DNA of 64,000 nt from Roseicitreum antarcticum (GTDB lineage Bacteria; Pseudomonadota; Alphaproteobacteria; Rhodobacterales; Rhodobacteraceae). The stretch is from positions 361,209-425,208 of the forward strand of contig NZ_CP061502.1 of the NCBI RefSeq assembly GCF_014681765.1, given 5' to 3'. The notes beneath the pieces are model-generated. The model saw only the letters and a list, made by a program, of their open reading frames with translations. It was not told the DNA's origin and did not search any database. Below, piece after piece: positions 51,252 through 62,200 of the stretch. Every line of letters begins with the position of its first letter. The first letter of the stretch is position 1. The translations under genes and the position numbers were made by a program.

Positions 51252-51991
51252 TGGTCGGCGCCCAGCAAATTGTCCCATGTCATGGTCCCAACCACGCCAT
51301 CCGGCAGCAGGTTGGTGCGTTTCTGATAGGCAGCCACAGCAGCGCGGGTTTCAGGGCCAAAGATACCATCGGCTTCCAAGCCCAGCTTGGCTTGCAGCAG
51401 CCGCACGTCGTTGCCGTGTGAGCCTTGCCGCAGGATCGGGCGCGGCGCGGTTGCAGGCGCGATAGGCGCTGGCCGGTTCGCCATGTGCTTGATCCGATAT
51501 GCCAACTCCTGGCGCAGCTCATTGCCGATCGCGACGGGATCACGCGTGTTGGTTTTGACGAAGCCGACCGGATAATCAAAATCCCACTTCTGGCGCTGCT
51601 TTACGCCCAGTGTCGGCTCGACCTCAGCGTGGGTCAGCGTGAACCGCGGATCCGGGGCGATGCCATATGCCACGCACAACCGCGCGCTGTTATTCATCAG
51701 TGCGTCGATCTGTTCGGGCTTTGGGAATGCACGGCTGGCGCGCGGATCCGCCCATTTACCGCCCGCCATGGAAGCGACAGAAATTCCGATATTGCCGGTG
51801 TTCAGTCGGGCGGTATGCGCAGCATAGGCGCCGGGCCGCATGGCTTGGCCGGGCGCGTTCGCCTCGATCTGGTGCAGCCCCTGGACAAAGCCCCCGTCAC
51901 CGTCAATGACGCCATGATATGCCGCAAGATCAATGGCATTGGGCACATACCCGCCGCCTGTGTGATGCCATGTCAATCGGTTCATGCCCAT
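51248..51991 (-). CDS. Phage endolysin: N-acetylmuramoyl-L-alanine amidase with peptidoglycan-binding domain
   Basis: A 247-residue enzyme. N-terminal amidase_2-type domain with LTWHHTGGGYVPN (Zn-binding His) and a THAEV His in the second half (about residue 121). C-terminal PG_binding_1 domain (about 190-245; LRQGSHGNDVRLLQAKLG, DGIFGPETRAAV). ATGs at residues 1 and 3 are both possible. No signal peptide, so a holin is needed for release. It lies between a small membrane ORF and the spanin pair in the lysis cassette. Confidence 0.88.
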   Translation of the reverse strand: MGMNRLTWHHTGGGYVPNAIDLAAYHGVIDGDGGFVQGLHQIEANAPGQAMRPGAYAAHTARLNTGNIGISVASMAGGKWADPRASRAFPKPEQIDALMNNSARLCVAYGIAPDPRFTLTHAEVEPTLGVKQRQKWDFDYPVGFVKTNTRDPVAIGNELRQELAYRIKHMANRPAPIAPATAPRPILRQGSHGNDVRLLQAKLGLEADGIFGPETRAAVAAYQKRTNLLPDGVVGTMTWDNLLGADQ

Positions 51992-51992
51992 T

Positions 51993-52115
51993 TCACAACA
52001 CCCATATCCAGATCGCGACTATTCCAGCCGCAACCAACCATGTGCGGGCTTCCTCGCGCGCCAACCGCTTGAACGGGTGGCGGCATTGATCATTCTGGTC
52101 GTTACGGTGTGCCAT
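51993..52115 (-). CDS. 40-residue membrane protein between holin-like gene and endolysin
   Basis: A very short frame: a basic, polar N-terminus (MAHRNDQNDQCRHPF) and one hydrophobic C-terminal segment (TWLVAAGIVAIWIWVL). It overlaps the end of the holin-like gene by 14 bases and its stop lies two bases before the endolysin start. Position and shape suggest a pinholin, antiholin or other small lysis membrane protein, but function is inferred only from context. Confidence 0.55.
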   Translation of the reverse strand: MAHRNDQNDQCRHPFKRLAREEARTWLVAAGIVAIWIWVL

Positions 52116-52473
52116 TGTCGCGCCCTCCTGCCCGCGCCTCGATCATCGCCAGTGCAATTTTCGCCGCAGAGATACCGACCAGACCGGACACGAATCCTGC
52201 CATCACCTTGGAGTCGGGTTCGCCACCCAAAGACGGCAGAGCAACGGTCATCACCGCCAGCGTCCACGGCCACATGTAATGCGCCAGCAGTGACCCCGTG
52301 ATCACTTGCACCGCGCCATCACGGATGCGGCGACGTTCGGAAAACAGCCAGCGCGTCAGGCTACCCGCGCCCCCGGCCACAAAGATGCGACCGGCCTCGC
52401 CCGACGCCCAAGCCAGAACCAGCCCGGCCCACAGCATGATTTGCTCCAAAATTTGCACCACAAATTCCTTCAT
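52102..52473 (-). CDS. Holin-like phage membrane protein
   Basis: A 123-residue protein with several hydrophobic segments (about 10-25, 60-80 and 90-110). It resembles phage holins of class II/III. It overlaps the previous gene by ATGA and precedes the endolysin after a tiny ORF. It would form lesions in the inner membrane for endolysin release. Confidence 0.65.
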   Translation of the reverse strand: MKEFVVQILEQIMLWAGLVLAWASGEAGRIFVAGGAGSLTRWLFSERRRIRDGAVQVITGSLLAHYMWPWTLAVMTVALPSLGGEPDSKVMAGFVSGLVGISAAKIALAMIEARAGGRDNGTP

Positions 52474-52769
52474 TCAGTCGCGCGGAAAAGCGCATCGTTG
52501 CGCGCCAGCACCTTGCGCGCCCTGTTGACCTCTGATGCCCACGCCTCGACGCAGTGATCTTGCTGCCAGAAGAAAATCGCGTTGATCGCCCGACGCCCGC
52601 GCGCCCAACCTTCGCTGTGAAAGCTCTCCACATACGCCCGGCTTGATGTTGTCTGATGCATTGACCCGCGCAGCAGCAGCGCATTGAGCGTCCGCGACAG
52701 GATCGAGGTCACCGCATAGACCACCTCATAGGCGACGTGGCCGAGTTGATGGATTGCGCCCCGGCTCAT
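52470..52769 (-). CDS. Phage protein of unknown function
   Basis: A 99-residue protein; ends with an ATGA overlap to the holin-like gene and overlaps its upstream neighbour likewise. Aromatic-rich middle part (SFHSEGWARGRRAINAIFFW). No family recognised. Context: between tail-fibre and lysis genes. Confidence 0.65.
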   Translation of the reverse strand: MSRGAIHQLGHVAYEVVYAVTSILSRTLNALLLRGSMHQTTSSRAYVESFHSEGWARGRRAINAIFFWQQDHCVEAWASEVNRARKVLARNDALFRATE

Positions 52770-53188
52770 GTGTCAGGCTCCGCGACTGGCACCACCCCCA
52801 GCGTGGCCATGATCGACAGCGCCACATCAGGCGGCATCGCGACCAACGCGATTATCTGGGTGCCGTCCCATATCGGCAGCGGGTTAGCCTCGCCCTCGGC
52901 GTCCAACGGGCGCCAGAACACGGTCGCGGCCAACGCCCGAGCAGCGCCGGTCATGTTGATCACCTGATCGCTGTCCCAGACGGGCCGGTCGCCCACCGGT
53001 GCTCGCGCCCGGGCCAGCCAGGCGTCCGACTTCGGCCCGGAGGCGGCGACACAATCCGCGCCCTCGGCGTCAATGTAGCCCGGCACGAACGTGCCCAGCC
53101 CCCCGATGTCATCATCGAGGTATGCGGCCAGCGCGCGGGCATCATCAACCTGATCGGCGCGGCAAAATACGGTAACACGGGTGCTCAC
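52766..53188 (-). CDS. Phage protein of unknown function
   Basis: A 140-residue soluble protein with alternating strands and helices (VTVFCRADQVDDARALAAYL). No signal or membrane segment and no recognised family. Overlaps both neighbours by ATGA, so it belongs to the late operon. May be a tail-fibre assembly or structural protein. Confidence 0.65.
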   Translation of the reverse strand: MSTRVTVFCRADQVDDARALAAYLDDDIGGLGTFVPGYIDAEGADCVAASGPKSDAWLARARAPVGDRPVWDSDQVINMTGAARALAATVFWRPLDAEGEANPLPIWDGTQIIALVAMPPDVALSIMATLGVVPVAEPDT

Positions 53189-54888
53189 AGTGAAATTCCT
53201 CCTATGCTGGCGAGATAGCGTTGCAGCATCCGCCGCTGCGGCTCAGAGATGGCTTTGGGGACAAGGGCGCCACCATAGTAGCGCGATGAGCCGTAGCTGC
53301 CGCCGGAGCGGAACAGGGTGTCGAACCCTGCTACATCAAGAATGTCCCCGGTGATCGTCGGCGTGCCCGCGTATTTCTGCCCGTTTCGCCAGGTTTCGGC
53401 AGAGGCCGCGCCGTTGATCCTGGAGAGGTCAACCCGCCTGCTCCCCTCCAACGCGGGCCATGCAGGGTCGCTTGCCGCGTCAAAGGTGACACTGTTCCCG
53501 TTGCCGTCCATGCGCACGCCCGCGCCATGCGCGAGATTGTATGACGACAGGCCCCCGGCAGAACCGAAGCACATCGGCGCCGGAAACCCTGTTCCGCCGT
53601 TCACGATCGCAGCCAGCGTGAACGGCCCGCCCGGGGCAAACGGGGTAGCGAAAGACATCCAGTCGTCAATACCGTCGGGCTTCAGGTAATAGACGTCCCG
53701 CTGCCCCGCCTCACTGATGTCGAACTCGGACAAGGCGGCCTGGTAGACTGACCGCACGCCGCCTTGCTCGAATTGCAGCGCCTTGATCTTCACGCGGAAG
53801 TCGACCGTATCCCCGTTCTCGACCCGAATTGCGAGGTTCGCACGCACCTGGTTTGTGGCGGCGTTATCAAGAGTGCGGGAGATCGTGCGCAGCGTCTCTG
53901 TCGCAGGGGCAACCGGCTCACCAAATGTCGCCTCAGTCTCGGAGTTGGGGGCGGTCTCGCCGCGCACGTCGATGCGCACACCCGTCTGCGCGTTGCCAGG
54001 CGCTGCCCCTGAGACGCGCTGAACCAGATAGCTTCCGGTCCACGTCTGCCCCGACAACGCGGCCGAGCGGGTCAGATCCGAACTCACAATGGAGAAGAAG
54101 GAAACCGCTGTGGCGGTCCCCACGACATCATATAGCACGAACGGCAGCCCGTCAGTGTCGATGCCCGAACCGGCCTTCGTACAGGTGATGCCGTTTGCGA
54201 CATTCGTTTCCGGCCATGCGACAGCCGAACCGACATCCGCGCTGCGTTTGGCGCGGTTGCGGATGCCCGACGCCGGGTGCCGCCCGTATGTCTGCCGGGC
54301 GGCACTGGTGGCCTGTGTGGCCACGACGGCCCCGTTGCCATCGCGCAGCGCCGCCACCGCCTGCCCGGGCTGCGCCAGCAATGTGCCCGCCGTGTCGGTA
54401 TAGGCCAGATCGAGGCGGGACAGATCCACGACCCCGGCCCCCAGTGCCTGCGGCTGCCAGTTGTTGATCATGCGCAGCCCGCCTGCAGGGGCGGCATATT
54501 CCCACCACCCCGCCGGGACCGGCTGATCATCGGGTTGCTGTGCCATGATGCCGAACGGGATGACCTCGGGGCTGATCCATCCCCGGGCGAGGTGCGGCGT
54601 GCCCACGGCCGCGCGCGGCACGCGGTCAGCAGTGGGGGCGACCGTCGCCAAGGCCGCTGCGGCCTCGGTGTTCTCCAGGAACCCCTCAGTGGCATCCCGG
54701 GCGGCCACCGACGCATCGCGCGCGGCCTCGGACCCCGTGCGGGCCGTTTCCGCAGCCCCCTGTGCGGTTTCAGCGCCGGTGCGCGCCGTTGTCGCGGCGG
54801 TCACATCTGCCGCCGTCGCAGCGGTCAGCGCGTCGATCGTCGGTTGCAGAGCCGATTTCTTCAGCAGCTCGAATTGTTGCACGCTCAT
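53185..54888 (-). CDS. Phage tail-fibre-like protein with LamG/concanavalin-type C-terminus
   Basis: A 567-residue protein. The N-terminal ~75 residues are an Ala-rich helical stalk (TARTGAETAQGAAETARTGS). A middle beta-rich region (about 220-390) resembles carbohydrate-binding modules, and the C-terminus (about 400-567) looks like a LamG/concanavalin-type fold starting DGIDDWMSFATPF and ending EPQRRMLQRYLASIGG. This fits a host-binding tail fibre or appendage. The stalk shares a motif with the next two genes upstream. Confidence 0.75.
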   Translation of the reverse strand: MSVQQFELLKKSALQPTIDALTAATAADVTAATTARTGAETAQGAAETARTGSEAARDASVAARDATEGFLENTEAAAALATVAPTADRVPRAAVGTPHLARGWISPEVIPFGIMAQQPDDQPVPAGWWEYAAPAGGLRMINNWQPQALGAGVVDLSRLDLAYTDTAGTLLAQPGQAVAALRDGNGAVVATQATSAARQTYGRHPASGIRNRAKRSADVGSAVAWPETNVANGITCTKAGSGIDTDGLPFVLYDVVGTATAVSFFSIVSSDLTRSAALSGQTWTGSYLVQRVSGAAPGNAQTGVRIDVRGETAPNSETEATFGEPVAPATETLRTISRTLDNAATNQVRANLAIRVENGDTVDFRVKIKALQFEQGGVRSVYQAALSEFDISEAGQRDVYYLKPDGIDDWMSFATPFAPGGPFTLAAIVNGGTGFPAPMCFGSAGGLSSYNLAHGAGVRMDGNGNSVTFDAASDPAWPALEGSRRVDLSRINGAASAETWRNGQKYAGTPTITGDILDVAGFDTLFRSGGSYGSSRYYGGALVPKAISEPQRRMLQRYLASIGGISL

Positions 54889-55511
54889 ACCGGCAGCTCC
54901 AATGTCAAAGTGGGGATGGAAAAGGTCTCGCCAGAGACCTCGATGTCAGTGGCGCCGTCAGCGGCAACCATCAGGGTGCCAACACCCATGCGCACGCTGG
55001 TCGCGTCATCATCGACGTACCAGATGCTGCGCTCTTGCAGCGCCACCAGCGCGGCGGCGGCCGCTTCCTCTGAGGCCAGCGCATCGACCTTCGCGCCGGT
55101 GGCGATGCCCGCTTGTGCCAGCGCGACGTCGGCGCGTGTTGCCGCCAGGGCAGCAGCCTCTTGTGATGCCACGCGCGCCGCATCCGACCCGACAGCCGAT
55201 TGAGACGCGGCAGTCGCGGCCTGCGTGGCCTGCCCTGCCTGCGTCGTGGCGATGCCAGCCTGCGCCTCTGCGGTACCCGACGCTGATTGTGCGAGGTCAG
55301 CGCGGGAGATGGCCACGTCGCGCGCGGCCTCGGCATCAGCCCGTTGCTGCGTCGCCACGGACGCCTGCCCCGCTGCCGCGTCTGCCTGGGCGTCTGCGGT
55401 CTGTGCGGCGGCCTCGGCCAGCGCGCGATCCGACGCGACGACACCGGCAAGATCATCCGCGATCTGGGTGACGGCTTCTGCCTTCAGCAGTGTGATCTGG
55501 GGGCGCATCAT
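54885..55511 (-). CDS. Ala-rich phage tail stalk protein
   Basis: A 208-residue protein that is mostly an alanine-rich coiled coil with repeated ARxx/AQAG units, followed by a short beta C-terminus with the segment SIWYVDDDATSVRMGVG. That segment is paralogous to one at the end of the next gene (SVWYLADDADSVTLGVG). Overlaps both neighbours by ATGA. Likely part of the tail-fibre assembly. Confidence 0.75.
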   Translation of the reverse strand: MMRPQITLLKAEAVTQIADDLAGVVASDRALAEAAAQTADAQADAAAGQASVATQQRADAEAARDVAISRADLAQSASGTAEAQAGIATTQAGQATQAATAASQSAVGSDAARVASQEAAALAATRADVALAQAGIATGAKVDALASEEAAAAALVALQERSIWYVDDDATSVRMGVGTLMVAADGATDIEVSGETFSIPTLTLELPV

Positions 55512-56161
55512 GTCAGAAACGCCAGTGTGACCGAGGGATAGGGACCGGAGGCCTCGGCCACGATCACCTGATCGCCGACGCCAAGCGTCACGCTGTCGGC
55601 ATCATCGGCCAGGTACCAGACGCTGTTGCCCTCGATCTGATCGCGCGCGTCCACTGCATCATCCCGGGCGGCCTCGGACCCTGTCTGCGCATCCACCGCG
55701 CCGACGCGCGCGGCCTGTGCCAGCAGCCGGTCGGCCTCGGCGCTGCCCGCGCTGGTGGCGGCACCCTGTTCCGAGGACAGCGCATCAGCCGCCGACGTGG
55801 CCGCCGATACGCTTGCTTGTATCGCGTCCAGGGCGGCCTGTTGTGCGACGGAAAGCTCCGGCGGCGCCATTGCGCCGATAAGCGCTGACAAATCGACAGT
55901 ATCAATCGCGGGAACGATGATCGGGACGGGAGGATACTCAGCGTTTCTGTCGCGCACGATCAACTGATATGCGCCCGGCGCTACCTGGATTGAAAATTCA
56001 CCCGCCGCATCAGTGACGGTGGTTTCGTTGGCCGGAATACCGATCTTGCCGTCGGTGCTGAAAATCCGGTTCGGTCGCCTGTCAAAAACCAAAGAGACAC
56101 CGGCCTTGGGTGTCAGTCCCAAGGTCACGGTATCTCCATAAACTGTGCAGGGCCCTGCCAT
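55508..56161 (-). CDS. Phage tail-fibre-like protein with N-terminal beta-sandwich
   Basis: A 217-residue protein: an N-terminal carboxypeptidase-regulatory-like beta domain (about 1-95; TVTDAAGEFSIQVAPGAYQL), an Ala-rich helical stalk (about 105-180) and a C-terminal SVWYLADDADSVTLGVG segment. ATG 56161 is preferred over one 33 bases upstream because TTGGAGCC precedes it. Probably the base that connects the fibre to the tail. First of three related genes. Confidence 0.75.
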   Translation of the reverse strand: MAGPCTVYGDTVTLGLTPKAGVSLVFDRRPNRIFSTDGKIGIPANETTVTDAAGEFSIQVAPGAYQLIVRDRNAEYPPVPIIVPAIDTVDLSALIGAMAPPELSVAQQAALDAIQASVSAATSAADALSSEQGAATSAGSAEADRLLAQAARVGAVDAQTGSEAARDDAVDARDQIEGNSVWYLADDADSVTLGVGDQVIVAEASGPYPSVTLAFLT

Positions 56162-56232
56162 TATCGGCTCCAAATGCTGCTCGTTTTGCAGCACATTAAC
56201 ACAACATATAGTGGTCGTCAGTAGTGAAACAT

Positions 56233-59200
56233 CTACTGATAGATTGTCGGTGCCGCGCCTTCTCGTATCGACTGGTCCAGCCTGCTGTTGATCCTGATGC
56301 CGTCGACCGTCTCGATCTGCCCGCGCTGCCGCGCCGCCATAGACTGACGCAGCGTGTCCGCTGTGATCGGATATTCGGGGTGTTCCGCATTCCAGTCTCG
56401 GATTGCATCACGCGAACGCGCGCTGACGGGATTGCCCGCGCTGACATCATCCCAGACACCGCCAAGGATACGGCTGCGCTGCCTTCTAATCCTCAGCTCT
56501 GCGTTCTTCATGACGCTATTGGTCTGGTATCGCTCGGAAACCTTGGCAGGAGTGAAGCCCAACGCCTGAGTGAGTGCATCGCCCGCGCTAATATCTTCGA
56601 TGATCGTGTTGCCATTGAAGGTGGTGACGCCTTCTTGCGAGTAGCGTGCTGCCCGCATGTAGTCGCGCACGAATTTGGGCGATGCCGTCTCTACGCCGCG
56701 CCAGATTTCGCCCTCTTTTGCCATGCTGTAGCCACGGAAAGCATTGCTGGCAATCGCAGGAACCGGGCCGATCAACTGCTCCACCCAGTATTGGTAAAGC
56801 TCTTGCCCTTCTTCCTGACGCTGCGGGCGACGGAACCACAATTCCGGCATACCGATGCGGCTGGAAAGATTGGTCCCAGTCAGGTGCCCGGGCACGCCCT
56901 TGAGGATCAAGCCAGCGACATCAGCCCCCAAGGTGTTGACCAAGCCTTCCTTGATTTCTTCCTCGATCTCTTCCGCGCCGCCTTCGGCAAAGACGCCAAG
57001 CAGCGTCATCAGCAGCGCGTAGCCCCATGTCCCGCTGACGCCCGCCATCAACATCATCATGCCGGTAATGCCGATCACCTGCGCGCGCGCCTCCCGCTTC
57101 GCCTCGGGGGTTTCACCATTGAAAGACTGGTGCGTGTCCCTGAACAAGCGATACAGCATATTGAGCTGAAAATTTCTGAAGGTTGTAAAAACCCTAATAG
57201 TATCATTGAATTGCAGCCTTGGGCGGCTGTCGGATTCGTAGTTGAAATGGATCTTCCACGTCAGCCGCGCGCCATCGGTATATGCCTGATCAGCGGTCTT
57301 TCCATGCTGCCGCGCAAGGCGGAACGCGGCAATGAACGTGATTTCGCGGTTCATGCGCTCGGCATTATGGAACATCCATGCGATAGGCCGCATCATGCGC
57401 GCCCGGACGTCGGAATATTCGACGCCCGACTCCGCGATACCGGCCAGATCATGCGCCTGACTTTTCTCGATGATACCGGCATCGTGGGCGCGTTGCAGGG
57501 CGGCACGATCATCAGGGCTCAGGTGCTTGGAGTTGGACAGCCTGCCTTTACCCATAGCAAACTCACGCAGGCCGCGCATCATCTGCCGGGACGCTTGCCC
57601 CACGGTCGCGCCTTTGAACGCTGCTGCAAGAACCGGGATACCCACGATCACGGATTGCGACAAGTTGACCAGCGCCGCCCCTGGGGTCGCGCCAAGATAG
57701 TACACGAAGGCCGCGCTGGTGGCCCAGGTCGACCATGCACTGGTCTGGGGGTTCATGATCCACTGATGGCGCTTGTCCATTTCGTTGACCACCAGTGTTG
57801 CCCGGTTGGGATCATCTGCGCCATCGGCCTCGCGCCGCGCGTCATCAAGTGCCATCTGCATGTCTTGGCCGTACTTCAGCCGCGCCAGCTGGTGGGCGCT
57901 GTGGAACATCTGCCGCGCATAGTTGCGGAAGGCGTCATTGGTGAAGCCGGGTGTGCCCTTGCGGTGCATGCGGGATTTGCGCATCGAGAAGTCAGGCAGC
58001 GTTTCCAAGTACCGCTGCCAAATCGCGTCCATCAGGACAGGATCTGCGACCGTCGCGCCGATCAGCGCCTCAACATCGGCAACAAAATTCGGATCCACCT
58101 CGGGGGCCGCCCCGTCGCGCCCCGCCATTGTCCCCAGCTTGATCGTTTCATCGGGGTACTCGCGGCGCAGCTCTGCCACTGCCTTGCGTTGAGCCGCCTC
58201 GCTCTCAAATTTCGAGAACGCCACCACCTTGCCATCGGCATCCTTGACCGTGGCGTAGTAGTTGCCATGCCGCATCAGCGGGAAGTATGGGGCGTCTACC
58301 TCGTTCTGCTCGAACATCAGGCGCAGTGAATTGAGCCGCGACTTCCGGCCATAGCCGTCGCGCTTTTGGACGGCCGCCAGTCGTTCCTTGGCCTCGGCCA
58401 CTGCAACTTCGCGGACATCGCCGGTCAGACCATCTTCCTTGATCCGCTCCAGATCATCGGCATACCGCTGCTTCGCGCGCTTCAGGTTCAGCTCCATAGC
58501 CTTGCTGACGTTATCCAAGATGATCCCACGTTCAGTATAGGCAGCCTCGCGGTAAGCGCCCCTGACCTTGCGATAGATCGCCTGCGCAGGCTTTGGCATT
58601 ACCTCCCAGCGTTGGCGCAGCGTCTTAAACTCTTCCTGCTTGCCCTTGATGTCGCGGTCATACTCAGCCTTAGGCTCGTTGTTGCGCTTGGGCCGCGCTT
58701 CAAATTCGGCCTCCGGGTCCAACCCCGCAATGGTCGCATCGTGCATCAACTCCATCAGGCGGGTGTTGGATTTGGGGTTTTTACTCATGAACCCGCGCCA
58801 TTCATCCATCACGTCAGCGGCAGTCGCCTGCCTTTCGTTACGCATTGCGCTGAGGGCATGCTTCATGCCGACATACTTCCGCGCCGAGGGCAGGTTCTTG
58901 CCAAGTTCTTCGAACAGCGGTTCACCTGGCATCAACGCCAGAATGTTGTAGCGGTCGCTTTTGCCGCCCATGGCGTCGGTCAGCATTTGGCCGATCACAC
59001 CGCGTTCCTTGGCGCCTGTGATCTTGCCGCCGTCGGAGACCAGCTGGCGGGAATACCTCGCCGCATTCGAGGCGAAGCAGCCATCCGGGCGGCGCGCACC
59101 CGCCCCGCTGGGACCGCCCGGCCCGCGCCCGCCCATGCGGCCAGACGCGATGCTTTCAAAGGTCTGCGCAGCACTGTTGAAGCCTTGCCCCCGAAATGCG

Positions 59201-62200
59201 CCGGCCAATGCGCTGAAGAAAGCCCTCATCTTCTGAAACGCCCGGTCCAGCCCGCTGCGCTGGTCCATGTTGCGCGCCCACATGCGATACATCTCTGCCA
59301 CGCCCTCTTCCAGGCGCGCGGCTTGGTTCAGGTCAGGATAGGTCAGGTCAATACGCGTCATCAGGGGACGGTTCGCGCGGGCTGCGGCTACCAGCCCCTG
59401 CCATTCCGCCTTGGTGAAGAGGCCATAAGGCTTGCCCCAGACACCCGGATCGCGCAGGGCATGGACAATCTCATGGCGCAGCGTTCCCACCGGGCTGTCC
59501 GCGCTGTCTGGGTTTACCAATATCTCCGTGCGCCCGCTTTGGTATGTGCGGAACGCGCCTTGGATCGAGATGCCAGAAGCCGTGCTAAGACCCTCGACAA
59601 CCTTTGCCGGAATCTTGCCATCCAGCCCGGCGCTCTTCATCTCAGCGTGCACGTCATGCACGATCTGGCGCATCTGGGCGGGCGTTACAGGCGCATCAGG
59701 CTCAACTTCACCCCAGCCATATGGCATTGCCTCGTTGTCGCGCTCACCCGAAAAGTTCAGGTTGAGGCCGTCTTCATCAAATCGAGACTGCTTTTCTTCT
59801 TTGGTCTCGGACAGCATTTCGCCTTCAAGGTCATCAATACGCTGCTCCAGCTCATCGAGCTTTTCCTGTTCGGCAAAGTCCTTCAGACGCGATTGCGCTT
59901 GACGATACCCCTGAGCCTTCTCTCGATATTCAGCAATGTCGGCCTCCATCGACGCCGGAATCTGCTTGAGGCCCTGGACCGCGTTTTCAAGGCGCCGCAT
60001 CAAACCAACGGGATCAATGGTCCACCCTACATCAATGCTCTTTTCGTCAAGGATCGGGATCAGGAAGGTGGTGGTCTGTGCCCCTCTGCTGATCTTGATC
60101 TGGATGGGGAAGCCGCCGACCTCGCCAACATCAGCGCGTACCGGCCCGTCGGTATCTTGCAGCATATTGTCTGCAATGGAGATCAGCGCATTCCCGGACT
60201 CTGACCTGCTGTCATAGTCGGTATCGCCAACCTTCCCCTTGAATGCGTCACCCTTGGTATCAACCACACGCGCTGCCATTTGCTGCCAAACAGGCAATTC
60301 AGCCTCTTGAGCTTCGGCGGCGCGCGTGGCGCTGCGTTCTTGCTGGTCCAGCCTGCGGCGCTGGCCATAGGAAGCGTTCTTTCTGCGCGTCAAGGTATCG
60401 CGCTGCGCCTTCATATCGGTCAGAACCTGCACGCGCGGGTCGGCAGTCGTCATAGCCTTGGCTTGCTCGAACTGGCTGGCCTCGCCCAGATCCTCCATTT
60501 CGCGAACCGTCGGATCACCACGATAGAACGCCTCGATAAAGGCTGCTTTACGGCCCATCATCTGCCACATGGTGGCGTCGTACGTTCCTTTGGTCGAGTA
60601 ATCGTTGATCTCGATTTCAGGGTTCATGTTGCCCTGACGAATGCCGCGACCGTTGCGCTGTTCATCGTCGGACGGATACCACAGCGGGTCCAGATTGTGG
60701 ATCGCTGCGATGCGCCGCTGTGCGTTCATCCCGGTGAAAAGGGTCTTCGATCCGATCAGGATGCGCTTTTTCCCGTCATTCAGGTCGTTGAACGCGCGCT
60801 GCCTCTTGCCGTGACTGTTCAGGTCTTCGGCCAGCAGGATTTCATCCGCAGCAACGCCCAGCCGGATCAGCTCGCTCTTGATGAAGCGATGCACAGAAAA
60901 GCCCGGGTTGTGCCTGCTGGGGTTCACGCCAAGCGTTGAGAATACGATCTGGGTGCTTGGCCCGCGCATGACGGGCTTGTCGGTATAGCCGCCCTCCTTC
61001 TTGACCCCGTAAAACGGGGTATCTGCACCCTTTTGCCAGTTGCGAAACACCTTCTGGATCGCGGCTTCCAGCTTCGAGCCATCGCCGGTTGCGTCGGGGT
61101 CCACCAAGCGCATGTCAATGGCGGCCAAGCGGCCATCGTTGATGACGCTCAACAAGATGTCATCACCCTTCTTCACCGGGCCCTTGCGCTGCGATATGGC
61201 CTCCATCCGCGCCGCAAGGCCCTGCTGATAGGCTTTGACATGCGGCGAGGGTTCAACCACGACCAGATTGCGCTTGCCACCTTTCAGTTTCGGGCGCGTG
61301 ACATACTGCTCAAGGTCCGCGCCGGAAACGATGTCCATGGTCTGACGCACCATGAGCGAAAGCTCCGGGGTATTGAGGAACTTCGCGAACCGTGTCACCT
61401 GCTTATAACCGCCAGCCGGGTCTTGCTCCAGGGCGGTTTCGGTCATACCGAACGTTGCCGCCCAAGCATCGAAGGACGAAACCCCGCGATCAGCCAGCGC
61501 TTGCGGCTGGATATAGCGGGACAGCGAATACAGCTCGGCCATGGTGTTGGTGATCGGCGTCCCGGATGCGAGGATCAGGCCCCGGCCCGGGTTGTTCTGC
61601 TCGACCACCCGCGTTTTTATGAACAGGTCCATCGAGGCCGCGCTGCCATTCGGGTCGATACCCTTGATGTTGCCATTCTGCGTGGCGAAAGACAGCTTGC
61701 GGAACAGGTGCGCCTCATCGACAAAGAGCATGTCAACGCCGATTTCATCAAAGCTAAACACCTGATCCTTGTTCGCGGACGAGGTTTGCCGCTGAATCTT
61801 CTGCTCTGCGGCTTCGAGAAGCTGCTCGATCTTCTTGCGTGTGTTCGTCTTTGCACCTTCGATGTCCTTGACGTTGACGCCAAGAGAACCGGCAATGGAT
61901 TTGATAGACCCAAGAAGTGCCTGGTCGATGCCACGATCACCAGCTCCGGTGCTGTCGTAAACCTCGCGCACGTCTTGCAGCATGTCGGCAACGGCAAGCC
62001 CGACAGCGCTTTCGCTGGGCGGAATCAGCTCAAGTGCAGAGTGCGTGATAACCACGGCATCATAGTCATTCATCGCGATGTCGGCGACGAACTCCTTGCG
62101 CCGCGATGTGTGGAAGCGGCTTTCATCGGCAATCGCGACATTCGCCAGCGGGTATTGCTCGAAAAACTCGGTAGCGAACTGGTCAAGCATATGGTTGGGA

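Noticed and set aside
56224..60204. Two further long plus-strand frames (56224-58329 and 58366-60204)
   Set aside because: Both are shadows of the giant minus-strand gene; no motifs or ribosome-binding sites support them.
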